Assembly (NCBI GenBank): GCA_033439685.1
Contig: JAUEDM010000007.1
Span: 3,565,736-3,629,735 of the forward strand
Reading direction: 5' to 3'
Length of the DNA stretch: 64,000 nt
Source of the DNA: Apodospora peruviana
Taxonomy: Eukaryota; Ascomycota; Sordariomycetes; Sordariales; Lasiosphaeriaceae
The translations under genes were made by a program, and so were the position numbers. This document shows positions 12,300 to 23,710 of the stretch, in pieces. Within the stretch, counting starts at the first letter, position 1; every line of letters begins with the position of its first letter. The notes below the pieces were generated by a model. The model was not told where the DNA came from and searched no databases. It saw nothing but the letters and a program-made list of their open reading frames with translations.

Positions 12300-12707
12300 T
12301 GTGAGGTGGTTTGATGTCGTGATGATGCGAGTTGAGAAAGAGGGGAGACGCCAAGCCTGGGCATCAAGGGAAGATATATCCGTATCTCGCATAAAAGCAA
12401 GACCGTAACCCTGACAAAAAGACCATGGACTCGACCCGCCCATGAACATCAATTCACCAAGAAAATGTTCTTGAACCCTGACCCGACCATTGTGAGACTT
12501 CCAGATATTGAGCGCGGATGGTGGCCAGGCATCCAACAAGCCGCCACCCGTTATTTGCATACACCAGGACACGTGCATAAGAACCTTGCAGCTCCCAGCT
12601 GGCTGGCTGAACACTCCTTGACAAATCTCCGGAACTCATCCGTCAGCAGCATTGCCCCACATGTGTCATGCAGGCCCCTGCTGTCCCTTTGACCTCGGTA
12701 AACCAGC
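12300..12707. other. Spacer between two minus-strand genes
   Basis: Holds the 5' leader and promoter of the TIR-like gene (transcribed leftward) and the 3' end of the Zn2Cys6 regulator. No further gene is seen. Confidence 0.5.
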
Positions 12708-15069
12708 CTACGTCGACATCCACAGATCCGCCATATTCACATTGTTCGGCGGCGACAGATACTCGAGGTTATCAAATGATCCGTCGACCAGACTCGCCAG
12801 GTCCATCGATCCGGTCAACATGGCTTGGAGGTCTGCCGCAGCCATGTCCGAGCCGTCACCCGCCACGACGTGCTGCCCACCCGCAGCATAGCCACCAAAC
12901 GGCCTAGGCCTGCTTCTGATCAAGTCGGCTTTGTTGGTAAGGTCTCTCGTCACGCTCGCAGCGCTGGTGCTAACAGCAAAGTTCCGCGACAGGATATTGA
13001 ACGCCAGGACGGCAATATCGATCCCCTCCCTCGCCACAGCGGTGGCAGCGCCCGCCGGAAATGCAAGCACATAACCCACCATAGTCAGGGCTGCGTTCCA
13101 CTGCCACTGAAAAGCCTCGTGCCAGCCGTTCAGCAGGTCCGTCTCTGACAAGACCTGGTGGATGATGTGCGTCAGCGCGACGGCGTGCTTGACGCAGCAG
13201 GCTGCACACTCGTCAGACAACGGAGTCGATCCGGCTGACACGCTGGGTGAGAAATTAAAGCAGATGAAGGTGCGGAAGAGGTTGATGCAGTAGTTATGGT
13301 AGAGAAGCTCCAGCCAGAGCCGATGGCGCTGCATCCAGGCCGGCGCAAAGATCTCGATCGTCAGCGGGGTGCAGTCGGTGGAAAAGGGGACGCCGGAATC
13401 TTTCCGTCGGTTTTTGAGAACCTCTGGGACGCCGCGCTGCCAGACGTCCAGGCACTGCATGCTCTCGCGGAGGAAGGCGGCGCACGTCTCCAGGCCGGCA
13501 GGGTTTTCGCTCAGACTCACGCTGGCGCCTGCGGATTCGGCTAGAACCAGCCCGATCTTTTGGTAGAATGCCGTGTATACTGCCCTTGCCGCTAGCACGA
13601 GCTTGGTGTTTTGCACCGTGTAGGTTAGCCAGGTGACGTTGCCGCCGCCTGCCACCGAGCAGCCCGACTGTATCGCCAGCTGGTGATCGTCGGCTGGCAG
13701 GGTGCACGTGGCCTCCGACAGCGTGGTTGACCACGGACGCCCCAGCTTCATGCACGTCTTGCTTTCCACGTAGTAGAGCGTCCACCAGATGCGTTTGCGC
13801 AGTTCACGCTCGGGGCGAGGCAGATCGTAATTCGGCTCGAGGTGCAGGCCGAGGATGTGGGCGGTGCGGATGGCAAGGGCCAGGTTGCTGTGGGCCATGT
13901 TCTGACACGAGCAGCAGCAGAGGTAGACGATGGAAAAGATCTGGGACTGTAGAGTCGAGAGCGTCGGGCATTCGAGTTCGGAGACTAGCAGGGCTTGGCA
14001 CCGCTTGTAGTGCCACGAGGCGTCGATGTCCGTTTCGTCCCGTGGGGCAGTGGAGCGATCTGACCCGGGTGGCCTGGCACGCGCTGGGATCCCTTGCTGC
14101 ATGGACAGGGCGAGGATGATATCGACAAGTGCCGACGGCTTGCGCGTGTTTCCGTCCGTCCACAGGGAGCGGTAGTGCTCCTTGAAGCTGACCTCGTCGA
14201 CGATCTGCAGGGAGCAGTGATATGACTGCCAGAACAGATCAAGGAAGAACTCTTCTTGTGTGGGAGACAGGAATCTCTTGTCGTATGTGCGTGGATCCAG
14301 GACGGGTGCGTCTTCCGAGGCGCCAACGTCACGTTCAGGACTTGCACTCGTCAGGGGCTTGTTGGTGACGTGGATCTGGTTCGTCTGCTCTGTCTGGGTC
14401 TGCTGGAGGGCGACGGCCAGGTATGCGTGTATGCGGCCGATGAAGTAGAACAGCGACGACGGGCCGAACCACTGCTTCTGAGGGAGCTGGCTGGTGCTCA
14501 TGAAGATGCCCTCGATGTGTCTCGAGACTCGGCCAGGCTCACCCCAAGCGTTGAGCTCTGCACTGGGACGGGCCGGTATCGGGGGTGCTTGGCTAGCAGG
14601 AGGAGCCACGACAACAGGGTCATCATTGTGACTGGCGATGACCTGATCGCGCTTCTCAACCTCCTTCTCGAGATCCTGAACACGTTGTCGCAGACGTTCG
14701 ATCTCTCTGTACGGGTAAGCAACACGAAGATATGAGTGATGAGAAGAGCACAGACCTGAAAGCGTGGGGCAGGGTCCGGATCTCGGTGGCGCCCTTGTTG
14801 CTGCAATGGCCGCCTCGAGTCCGGCAGTTGAAGCATGGTTGCTCGTTGTCGCATTTAATCCGGTGAACGCGACACCAGTCGCATGCACGTGCAACCTGAC
14901 TGCGCTTCTGTCGGACCACCGGAGCCGAAGTCGTTGTCGGAGCAGATGCAGTTGGTGGTGTTGCGGAAGGGTTGGTGTTCGAAGTCGACGACTCGCCCGA
15001 CCGAGGCCCGGGTGTGGTGGAAGCCGCCGTCGAGGTGGTGACAAAGGTGGTGAACATGTTTCTGCGCAC
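12708..15069 (-). CDS. Zn2Cys6 transcription factor with fungal-specific TF domain
   Basis: A nuclear DNA-binding regulator. Two exons, 15069-14756 and 14706-12708, with a 49-base intron (GTCTGT donor), give 770 residues. A Ser/Thr-rich leader of about 50 residues is followed by the binuclear zinc cluster at about 60-90, with spacing C-x2-C-x6-C-x5-C-x2-C-x6-C and the basic run RVHRIK between the first cysteines. The splice junction leads directly into a leucine-zipper-like coiled coil (REIERLRQRVQDLEKEVEKR). The middle homology region covers about 230-650, including the LGLHLEPNYDLPRPERELRK-type segment and WWTLY. The C terminus is acidic and Asn-rich, a plausible activation region. It stands 5' of the SnoaL-like, MFS and NmrA-like genes, so it may regulate that block. 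Confidence 0.9.
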
Positions 15070-15976
15070 CGGAGATGGGAGGAAAGGGGCTGCGCTGACT
15101 GATCAGACGAGAGTTTGCGACTCGGATTGGAGTCCGACAGAGACTTGTAATAACCTCAGCACACGCTCAATTGTGGATCCGGGGAGATGGATGCAGCTGC
15201 CCACTAACTCGTACCGAAGTCTTAATCAGGTAAACGGTCGTCGCTGACGCTGACCCAAGAAGGAGTGCCGACGGCATGTCAGGTTCCTGCATTCGTCATG
15301 GAGATGCAGATGCTCCGGGTAGCGGGCACGTCAGCACCTTCGCGGGTCTCCCTCCCGCCGGAGATAAGGTACGCACGTGCCCGGGATCTCTTGGGGGCCA
15401 AGCTGATTTCGCGGGCCTTGCCGCGCTTGCCAAGCATCGCGCATCTTGGCGGTAATGGCTTGACTTGGTTTGGCTTGGCTTCTCGCGTCAGTTCGGCCAA
15501 ATGAGTCCGAAATTCGTCCAACGGTCCGACGGATCAAGGACCTACCCCGGATACCTGTCTTAAGGTGAACGATTTCAAGAAGACTTCGTCAACTCGATTC
15601 GATTGAGAAGAGGTGTTCTCCAACTCGTCCGCATTGATATATCCGCCAAGAATCGCGTTGCTGGGGTGAAGCCGACCAGACATGCCAAACCAGGCGCTCC
15701 CGGCTCTTTCGAGCAAAGGCACAGTGTGGCAGAACGATGACCGTCTCGAATTCACGACATATGAACGGCATCCTGGCTAATGAGGGCTGTTGATGGAAGC
15801 TCGGAACGTTCACTTTTAGCAACAGTATTTGCGAGCAGATTGCTGAACCGAGGTAGGGAAACTAGATGCCGCAAGAGCATGGCTGATGATGGAAAAATAG
15901 TAAAAACATGAGAACCGCTGTTAAAGAGAAACTGGAAAGACCTATCGGCATGACAAGACCATGAAATTAATTCTTA
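15070..15976. other. Intergenic, no gene seen
   Basis: The upstream region of the Zn2Cys6 regulator. Small overlapping frames at 15270-15820 have no support. Confidence 0.5.
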
Positions 15977-16004
15977 TTTTTTTTTTTTTTTTTTTTTTTT
16001 TTTT
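15977..16004 (+). repeat. Homopolymer of 28 T (poly-A on the minus strand)
   Basis: An uninterrupted T tract. On the minus strand it is a 28-base A run lying about 146 bases after the stop codon of the intronless SnoaL-like gene, which is where the tail of a retroposed copy would be. A plain mononucleotide repeat is equally possible. Confidence 0.9.
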
Positions 16005-16149
16005 GGAAAGAAATACACCGAAATCGGTTGTCTTTGTCCGCCCAACATGGTCTCCGAGATTCCACCTTCATACAAACTGCCAACGTGCTCAGCTGAGCTC
16101 CATCCAACGCCACTATTCGCCCCTGAGGTCTTTGACATTCCACCGACAG

Positions 16150-16554
16150 TCATGAAGACAACCAGCGCCCGATTCCCTCCGCATCTGCCGCATTTTCCCA
16201 GTGCTCAACCGCCTTGCCCCCTTCAAATCTCCACACCCCACAGAACGGAATCGCAAGATCTTGCTGGCCCTCCTTAGTTGCTCGCAGCGTCCCAAGAACG
16301 GTCCCAAAATCCGCGTTGGCTGTGATGCTCTCGACGTCCATGATGAGGGTCCCGCCAGTGGCTGCAATCAGAGCATCCTCGTGTTTCTGGACCGCCGGAA
16401 GGCCCTTCAATGGAGGCTTGGATGGTGATAACAGGTCTCGGTCGGCTGGATGGAGCTTGATATTATCTGATGAAACTTGTGAGATGCGGCTCAGGTCGGC
16501 GTAAAGGTAGCGCAGCACGGCGGCTGTATCCAGGAAGCTCACGGCGGTGGGCAT
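16150..16554 (-). CDS. SnoaL/NTF2-like fold protein
   Basis: A single-exon frame of 134 residues. The pattern fits the cone-shaped NTF2/SnoaL fold: N-terminal helices (AAVLRYLYADLSRI), a central helix with HEDALIAATGG, then strands ending in FCGVWRFEGGKAVEHWENAA, a WRFxxGKxxEHW motif typical of SnoaL-like polyketide cyclases and limonene-epoxide-hydrolase relatives. Such proteins bind small hydrophobic substrates and often belong to metabolic clusters. It lies between a regulator and an exporter gene. The lack of introns, unlike most of its neighbours, together with the A tract behind it, is noted in the findings. The enzymatic role is not determined. Confidence 0.75.
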   Translation of the reverse strand: MPTAVSFLDTAAVLRYLYADLSRISQVSSDNIKLHPADRDLLSPSKPPLKGLPAVQKHEDALIAATGGTLIMDVESITANADFGTVLGTLRATKEGQQDLAIPFCGVWRFEGGKAVEHWENAADAEGIGRWLSS

Positions 16555-17106
16555 CTTTATTTATTCACCAAAGACTGCAGTTGGTGTGATTCTGTCTCTT
16601 TTGGCTCACAATCGGCATGTTGCTGGCAGGGTTTAAATAGCAACGGCGTTTGCAGTGTACCACCATACTATCCGGAGGTCCGGTAGCTTTAGGCTGGAGC
16701 TAGAAAACGGAAGACGTTGTGGAATGATGGTGTATATTCACGTTGATGCGAGGACGGGGGTGTCCATCGAAAAATTAAACAGTCTTGTATAATATGCGAG
16801 GCTCTGCCAATAATGCAGGATTATGAAGGGATCCGTGGCGCGGTCATCCTTTCGGACTTTGAGCTCAGAGCTCAGGCTGCTCCCTGCTCTTCAAGCACAC
16901 CCGAAGACATCTTTCACACCTCTTACCCCTGCGGAACAATCTAGCTCCATTCTATCAATGTATTTATCTATTCGCTCCAAACTGTGACCCGGAACCTGAT
17001 ATCCCGCCCGACACCTATTAAATGCGCTATATAAGACCTCAGTACACCCGTCCCTTGATACTGCCACGCATACCTCATAACAAGCTTGCTCCCCCAATGT
17101 TTCAGC
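16555..17106. other. Intergenic, no gene seen
   Basis: The upstream region of the SnoaL-like gene and the 3' side of the MFS gene, both on the minus strand. No supported frame. Confidence 0.5.
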
Positions 17107-18903
17107 TCACTCCACCGGATGAACAAACCGCGTACGTGTCAGAAACATCGAACACACCGTGTGGAGAGCCCCAGCAGCCACAACCATCAGCCAAACGTTA
17201 TTAATATTATGAACAATCACCTCCATCGCCCGGTCCCTTAGCTCCGGCGACGCCTGTTGCAACACAGCACTCCTTGCCCCCGCAACCGCCGCCCGGATCT
17301 CCTCGTCAGTGTAACCAATCCCATCAAAGACCGCCTTCAGACCTGAAAAAGTACCAGTCTGGAAGATGAGACTCGCAACGGCCAGACCCATAAGCTGGCT
17401 CGACCCCTGCGCAATATTAAGAAATTGAATGGCTTCGGCAGCGCGATCGCTTCTCACCAGCAGGTTAACGAGGTTATACGGCGCCATGGACGTCACCTGC
17501 CCAACGCCGAGCAGGACCGAATAGCCGATGATATTTGCCGTGGGCGTGTGAACACGGACGGTGTACATGGCCGCTCCGCCTGCGGTCAAGCAGAGCCCGG
17601 CCGTGATATACCAGAGGATGTGGTATCCGGTGCGTCCCAAGATGGCACCGCAGAGCAACACGCCCGCGACGTAGAAACAGATAAAAGGGAGTAAGCGGAC
17701 GGCTGCTTGCGTACCCGAGTCGCCGTACACGAACAGAAAGTACAGCGGGATGTAGTACACGGACACAAACATGGAGGCGCCGCCCCCCGCGGCGAGACAG
17801 ATGTACTGTATGATGAGCTGCGGGTTCGTGAGAAGGTCGCAGGGAAAAATTCTGTCGATCTTATTGGTAAAGAGGGAAAAGTACTGCGTTGCGACCAAAC
17901 AGATGGTAAATGTACCGAAAAGGACGATGAGCGCGATGGTGCGACCGTCATCCCAGGCCCAGATGATACCCCCAAAGGAGAATGCCAGCGTGAAGCAGAT
18001 CCAGAGTCCGGCGCTGAGTGCTATGCCGAGCCAGTCGAGACCCCTGAGTTTCTGGGTCCACGTTGTGTCTGGTCGTTTTGGAAGAGACGGGAGTAGGAAG
18101 ACGTAGATCGGGGCTGCAACGGCAAAGATGACGAGGTTCAGATAGAAAGCCTGTTTGACGGACACGTTAGCTTGAGCTGCACGGACAATAGAAAGGAAGA
18201 TCAGACTTACCCAGCGCCAGGTCGCGTCACTGTCCGTGAAAGCACCGCCAACAAGCGGACCCAGGATACAACCACCGCCGTAGACAAACCCGATCAGACT
18301 CAAATAGAAGGGCTGTTCTTTGGCGGAGCACAACGAAATAAAAAGGTTGATGGTCCTGTCTTTGTCAGTAGAAACCCTCTCTACCGGGCCGGACAAAGCT
18401 CACCCAAGGTACATGCCAGCTCCTCCCGCGCCGGCAAACACTCTGCCCACAATCATGGCCTGCATCGTCGGCGCGGCACCGCACAACGCGCTCATGGCGG
18501 CAAACAGGGTCAAGCAGCCAATGAACAGCCACTTTGTATCAAATATACCGAAGGACTTTCCGAGTGGCAGGATCGCCACTGTTGAGCCCAGTGTGAAGCC
18601 GACACCCAACCATCCAAGCTGGGCGACGTTGTTGAAGGACTCGGCGACGGCAGCCTGGATGTCTGCCACGATGGTCGTGTCGAGGCCATAGAGGGCGTTG
18701 GCAGAGAGCACACCGAAGCATACCAGCACCCAGCGGAAGCCGGTGATGGTTCGTTCCGGTCGTACCGGGGAATTGGTGGGGTCGGGGCTGGCTGTCTCTT
18801 GGTCCACTGATCTGGGTGCCACGGGCGGCGTGATAACATCTTGGTCGGATCTTGACCCCTTTTCGAGCTCTGCATCTGCTCGCAATTTGGTTTCTTCGGC
18901 CAT
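17107..18903 (-). CDS. MFS exporter, DHA2-type (14 membrane spans)
   Basis: A plasma-membrane proton antiporter of the major facilitator superfamily. Three exons (18903-18404, 18355-18211, 18150-17107) with 48- and 60-base introns give 562 residues. A hydrophilic N terminus of about 55 residues precedes the first span, GFRWVLVCFGVLSANAL. The DHA2 signature GLDTTIVADIQ follows it, then a motif-A-like loop (PLGKSFGIFDTKWLF), GRVFAGAGGAGMYLG across the first splice site, and GPLVGGAFTD. Length and motif order match the fungal toxin/drug efflux group, whose members export secondary metabolites or xenobiotics. It sits between the SnoaL-like and NmrA-like genes on the same strand, which suggests a shared pathway. 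No lesions are seen. Confidence 0.9.
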
Positions 18904-19440
18904 GACGGACAAACGGTTTGGGTTGACGAGTGATAATGGGAGGCAAATTGCCGTGTTACGTCTCAATTGCATGCGCTCTAGAGGTCTCTCCAAGAAGATG
19001 CTGGCCACTTGAGTCGGGTTTATATGACCTTGTTTGCCCTGCAGTTTAGGAGATCCGGGTCTCGATCCGGAGTGGTGCTCGTACAGGGAGCCCAGAAGGG
19101 ATAAGCGCTCCGAAACTCCTGCGTCCCTGTCGTTTCCATTTTGGGTATGAATCCTCATCACCCCAGCGGCCCGAGCCGTGTCATCGGGACGTCGCCGAGA
19201 AATCCACCGTTCTCAAGAGGAAGCGTCCACGTTGACTTTGAGGATCCCGATGGCGGCAAGGACTCACAGAAATATGCATGTTGGAGATCTGTGTAAATAT
19301 ATATGGTCTTCAATATCTACCACTAGACACTGTGGTTGGAGGGCCTATGTTATTAATACGCTGTGCCGTACCCTCGCAATGAAAAACACCCTCTATCCCT
19401 TACGAGCACCCCTTGCAGACATCACATCTACAAACGTGAA
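18904..19440. other. Promoter of the MFS gene and 3' flank of the NmrA-like gene
   Basis: Contains a TATAAA on the minus strand at 19019-19024, about 115 bases before the MFS start at 18903. No other gene is supported. Confidence 0.5.
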
Positions 19441-20370
19441 TCAAGGGTCCGTCGCCTTGACAGCATCCTTCGACTCGCGCTCCAAAAAGTCTCGGAACGT
19501 GGTCAGGGGAATGCCAAACGACTTGATCTTCTCCGCATCAACAAAACGGTGGCTGTCGCGCATCGACAGCTGCACTTCTATCATCAAGTTAGTACCATGT
19601 TGCTCCTTGATCTCCTCATCCGTGTAAAACTCAGCCTTGATGTCGCGCCCTGCTGCCATCGACAGCCGTTCCGTCACCTGCCCGGGTGTCAAGGCTTCCC
19701 CGAAGAGCTCGATCTCCTGCTGGTCAAACCGCGTCGGGTCCCCAAACGCCGCTAGGGCGAACCTGGCAATATCCTCGTGGTCGATCAGGTCCATCAGGGT
19801 GTCAGGCATCATGGCAGTCTTGAAGGTATTTGTCTGGGCGAGGTCAGGGTACATGCGGACCTTTGGCTGGAGGAAGTTGGCCATGAAGAAGGTGGGTCGG
19901 AGGATGGTCCAATGGTCGAAGGCGGCCCTCTTCATGATGCCCTCGATGGTATTCTTCATGAAGAAAAGCTTGTGAATCGGGTGGCTGGGGTCCATGCCGG
20001 AGCGTTTCTCCGGCGCATGGGCTGTCACAGCACTCGAGTACACCACCTGCTTGACACCCACTTCCTTTGCAATTGCCAGAATGCTTTGTGCATGCAAGCG
20101 CTCGCGGTCCCAGTCCCCAAAGTTAGGCACGAGATTGAGGAAGAGCTTGTCGCAACCTGCCATGGTTGTCGCGAGCGCCTCCTTGTTGTCCCAGTCTCCA
20201 ACGGTGAGCTTCACTCCATGGGCCTCGAGAGCTTGGGCAGCCTGGCTGTGCGGATCTCGGACGGTGGCGTGGACATTCCAACCGATGACGCGAAGTTGAC
20301 GACACAAGGCCGCACCTTGAGAACCGGTGGCGCCGCAGACGAAGACCGTGGGCAGAGTGTTGGATGCCAT
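19441..20370 (-). CDS. NmrA-like NAD(P)-binding protein
   Basis: A single-exon frame; 309 residues from the ATG at 20370, or 318 from an in-frame ATG at 20397. The N terminus is a classic atypical short-chain dehydrogenase fold: strand VFVCGATGSQG with the G-x-x-G-x-x-G dinucleotide loop, then VHATVRDP, the second strand with an Arg that favours NADP, and the acidic VGDWDN of strand 3. The conserved PTFFMANFL and GIPLTTFRDFLE segments match NmrA/HSCARG proteins. Known members sense the NADP/NAD ratio as non-catalytic regulators, or act as reductases in metabolic clusters. The typical SDR YxxxK pair is not evident, favouring a sensor or isoflavone-reductase-like role. It lies head-to-tail with the MFS gene. 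Confidence 0.88.
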   Translation of the reverse strand: MASNTLPTVFVCGATGSQGAALCRQLRVIGWNVHATVRDPHSQAAQALEAHGVKLTVGDWDNKEALATTMAGCDKLFLNLVPNFGDWDRERLHAQSILAIAKEVGVKQVVYSSAVTAHAPEKRSGMDPSHPIHKLFFMKNTIEGIMKRAAFDHWTILRPTFFMANFLQPKVRMYPDLAQTNTFKTAMMPDTLMDLIDHEDIARFALAAFGDPTRFDQQEIELFGEALTPGQVTERLSMAAGRDIKAEFYTDEEIKEQHGTNLMIEVQLSMRDSHRFVDAEKIKSFGIPLTTFRDFLERESKDAVKATDP

Positions 20371-20397
20371 TTGGTCGTGTGTTTCTTTTGGGTCCAA

Positions 20398-20956
20398 CGA
20401 GAATGGATGATGAGGGGAAGAAGATGGATTGCAGGATGCCGGGTTTTATGCTTGCAAAGCCCTCCAGTGAAGGACAGTGCTATCGGTGGCAAGAGGTCAG
20501 TGGTTCCAGCCACGGCGGAACAGCGCCGACAGCGGTCTGAGTAGGAGCTGTCGATCGACTTTCACGATGAGAAGGCGGCAGGTGGGGTAGACGGGGACGG
20601 GGCGGAAACGCGTGATACCCGACGGCAACACACTTGCATGAACGAATGTGCATCGGGGTGAGTTTGTTAGTGTAATCCAGGATCTGACAGCGAGCTGCAT
20701 GCAACACCATGTCGCCAACTAACAGCCCAACCCCTGTTGAGACCGGCGGGATTCCGCCAGCTCAGACGAATTAGGCACCACCCATCACGTCGGCGCAATA
20801 ACGCCAACACTTTTCTCAGAACTGACCACCCAGCCAGTCGTACCTCCCTCACGCGTGTCATTCTTGTTCAGGGGCCTTGCCTCCACCATTATTCTCAGGC
20901 ATCTTGTGTCGGTGGCTTAAGTCTATGCCGATAGCGGTCGCCCGCACGCTCTCGAG
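20398..20956. other. Divergent promoter region
   Basis: Shared 5' region of the minus-strand NmrA-like gene and the plus-strand Zn2Cys6 gene. Such an intergenic region could hold the regulator's own sites, but no clear CGG-CCG palindrome was identified with confidence. Confidence 0.45.
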
Positions 20957-22257
20957 ATGACAGAGAACCGCAGGATCATGTCGTTATCGACAATAGAACG
21001 ATGCAACCCACCACCCAGGCGAAAGTCATGTCTAACCTGCTCCAAAGCTCGGCGACGGTGCGACCTCGCCAGTCCCGCGTGCCAGAGGTGCACCATCAGA
21101 GGCTTCCTTTGTCAATACCCGTCCGACCCAAGACTGCTTCCGACCATCCTCACACCAGCACCTTCCCTTCCCAACGTACCCTCGTTAACCCTTGGAGGTG
21201 AGAGTTCGTCAAACATGCTGGAGTGCGAGTTGGGGAATGATTTCCCGGGAGACAGCCTCTTACTAGACTTTCCTGATCCTACACCAAACCAATGCCTCCC
21301 CAACCGCGGGTCAACAACACTGGTGAACGTGGATAGCCTCATGAGCGGTCGCCCGGCCACGAAGGCGAAACAGCTCATCGCGGACAGATTCCAGTATGCG
21401 ATGGACAACATGCTGGGTGCGCCACGCCAGATGCTGGAGGAGACCCAGACGCCATGGTGCCATGCCCATCTCTATGACTCTGGGATGCCCAGGTCAATGC
21501 AAGACGCCATCTCATCCACGGCGCTTTACCAGGCCAGGAACTACAGGAACGCAGAGGTGATCCGCCAATGTGTCGACAGCCGGATCGAGGACTTGTATTC
21601 CAGTCCACTTCCAGAAGATCCCGTCGAGGTCATAGCACGCCTTCAGGCCCTCCTCATCTACCGCCTGCTGCGGCTTGGGGACCGAGACCCGCGAACTGAA
21701 GCCGACACGCCACACCTCGAGGTCGCCACCTTCGCATTGATGGCGCACACCATCTTCAACAACTCAACGCCCATCAACAAGACGGGCGGAGCTCCCGATG
21801 TCCTGCCTGTTACCGCGGTCAGTAACTTTTGGCGAGACTGGATCTTCCAGGAATCGGCCCGCCGCACCCTTCTCATCGCCGGTTTATGCCTCCAGCCTTG
21901 CCTCTACGTGGAGAATTGCCTCTACGTGGAGAATTTTGATCAGTTGCCCAAGAACATGTACATCTGTCACTCGGTTACCCTATCGGGTACTCTCTGGCAC
22001 GCCGATAATCCAGTTGACTTTGCGGTTGCATGGCGGGACTGCAGGCACTTTGTGCTGACCCCTTACAAGTGAGTGCTCGAGCCAGCGTGCGAGGATCATG
22101 CTGACAGAGGTGCAGAATTACACCGTCCATCATTCGCCAAATCCTCCAAGATATGAAAGGAAACGAGATTGATGTGCTCGGAAAGATGTTTGTCACGTCT
22201 CATATCGGCATTGACGAGGCAAGGGGCTGGCTGGTCATGAATGGTGGCTCTCTTTGA
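20957..22257 (+). CDS. Zn2Cys6 transcription factor, short form
   Basis: A nuclear regulator. Exon 1 is 20957-22068 and exon 2 is 22116-22257, with a GTGAGT donor and a GTGCAG acceptor; the joined frame has 417 residues. Without splicing the frame would stop at 22072, so the second exon rests on the strong donor and continuous frame. The zinc cluster at about residues 24-52 has C-x2-C-x6-C-x5-C-x2-C-x6-C spacing (SCLTCSKARRRC start). The rest lacks the full fungal-specific TF domain and instead resembles cluster regulators with a poorly conserved C-terminal region. A short tandem duplication, CLYVEN repeated after two intervening residues, is present near residue 316. It is divergently transcribed from the NmrA-like gene, so it may control the adjacent block. 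Confidence 0.85.
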
Positions 22258-22634
22258 TCTCGAGTCCAATGCGGCTATTCTTGGACAACAAACAGTCCGA
22301 GGGCTAAGGCGGCACGCCACGGTACAGACCCCAGGAACAATAGTGGATGAACAGTCCCCGAGGCACAAGGGAACATAGTACAGACAACCCAGCTGACCGA
22401 GAGCAACATGCTTGACCCATCCACCTCGAATCTCCACGGACACGTTATATAAAACACACATTTCCCCCCAAATCATGAATTACAGTTTCGCAGTATCGCT
22501 CTTCCAGACTATCACATCGTCTCTGGCAGATAAACACTCATCTCGCTTACAGATTTCACCATCGTCTCTGGCAGATACATATCACTCACCAAAACACAAA
22601 CACACAGCTTTTGCAAGTGAGCAAGATCGACAAG
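22258..22634. other. Upstream region of the 2EXR relic
   Basis: Contains TATATAAAA at 22446-22454 and two copies of an 18-base word (CATCGTCTCTGGCAGATA) near 22510 and 22560. The TATA element is about 200 bases before the relic's coding start, so the gene's promoter may survive. Confidence 0.4.
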
Positions 22635-23710
22635 ATGAGAAACACCAACCTTTCCCACCATGCCGTAGGAGGTCAGGGACCTGATCTGGGCAGAAGCGAA
22701 AAATTCACCAAGCATCCACTATCTCGAGTGGTACGCCGAAACCGACCAGGACGGAGGCGTGCGGCAGCTGACATGGCCACTAGTGAAGGCCATCATCAAG
22801 TCCTACCGTAACGGCCTAGATCGTGGCAACATGAGTGACTTCCAATCCTCTGTGACCACGATTTTCCGCTCAGATAGCGGTTTGCGGGCCAGAAGCGATG
22901 GCCCCGTCCGTGAAGTCAGGCTGGTCGTGCCCCAGATCGACCGCTCCAAACGCACCGCGTCAGGATGCTACGCCAACAACAGTCGCCTGACCGCGGTCAA
23001 CGCCGATGCCCGACAAGCTGTTTTGTTTCAGCAGTCCCGCCCGACCGACGCGGAAATGGTGTGGGACAACATCGTTGTAGACCCGGCCAAACCTCCCGAA
23101 AAAGTCATGTCCATCACCGATCAACCACGACAACGACATCGTGTGCTTGTTGCGCCCCTTGGTCGTCGGCGACCCCTCGTATGTCACCCTTGGCAGCAAC
23201 CTGCCGACACCGCCTCGTGGAACCGACAACGATCTGCGTCGCGGCATAGAGCTGGCCACAGATGACAGCTGGCGCGAACACCTGACCAATATGCTCACCG
23301 GTTTCATTCCCTCGGCGCCGATGGTGCACCGCCTCAAAAGGATGGCGTTCGAGTTTGATACCCCCTACTATCGGCGCAACTGTGCCGGCTGTAACGTTCT
23401 CGAGGGGCGCATCCACGGATCTTCCCCAGTTTGCTCCAAGTCACCTACAATTGCGGTGACGTCGACAAGCTCTACCATATGGGCAATATCAAGGTGACCC
23501 CGGAGCTGGAGACTCTGTAGATGACTGACCGGACCGTCGTCTTGCGCTCTGGGAGTCGTATCATCGGCAAGAATCATTGGATTGATGGGAAGGGCGGTGT
23601 TTTGGTCGAGGTTACTGACCGGAACCAGCTGACCCACATTCCTGACCGTTTCAACGTTTTGAGTTTGTCGACTGGTTGAGCAAGACCTGGCAGGCTGACT
23701 ACGATTCATC
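22635..23710 (+). pseudogene. 2EXR-domain protein, broken
   Basis: The N-terminal pattern TFPTMP-stop-EVRDLIW, followed by HYLEWY, matches the 2EXR domain of fungal proteins (a Phe-Pro-x-hydrophobic-Pro start, then E-x-R-x-x-I-W). In this copy a TAG at 22666-22668 interrupts the motif. The frame then runs to about 23125, continues one frame over (DNDIVCLLRPLVVGDPSYV) to about 23420, and shifts again to a segment ending near 23520, with a further piece to 23700. At least two frameshifts and one stop are seen and no splice sites explain them. The molecular function of 2EXR proteins is unknown. Confidence 0.6.
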
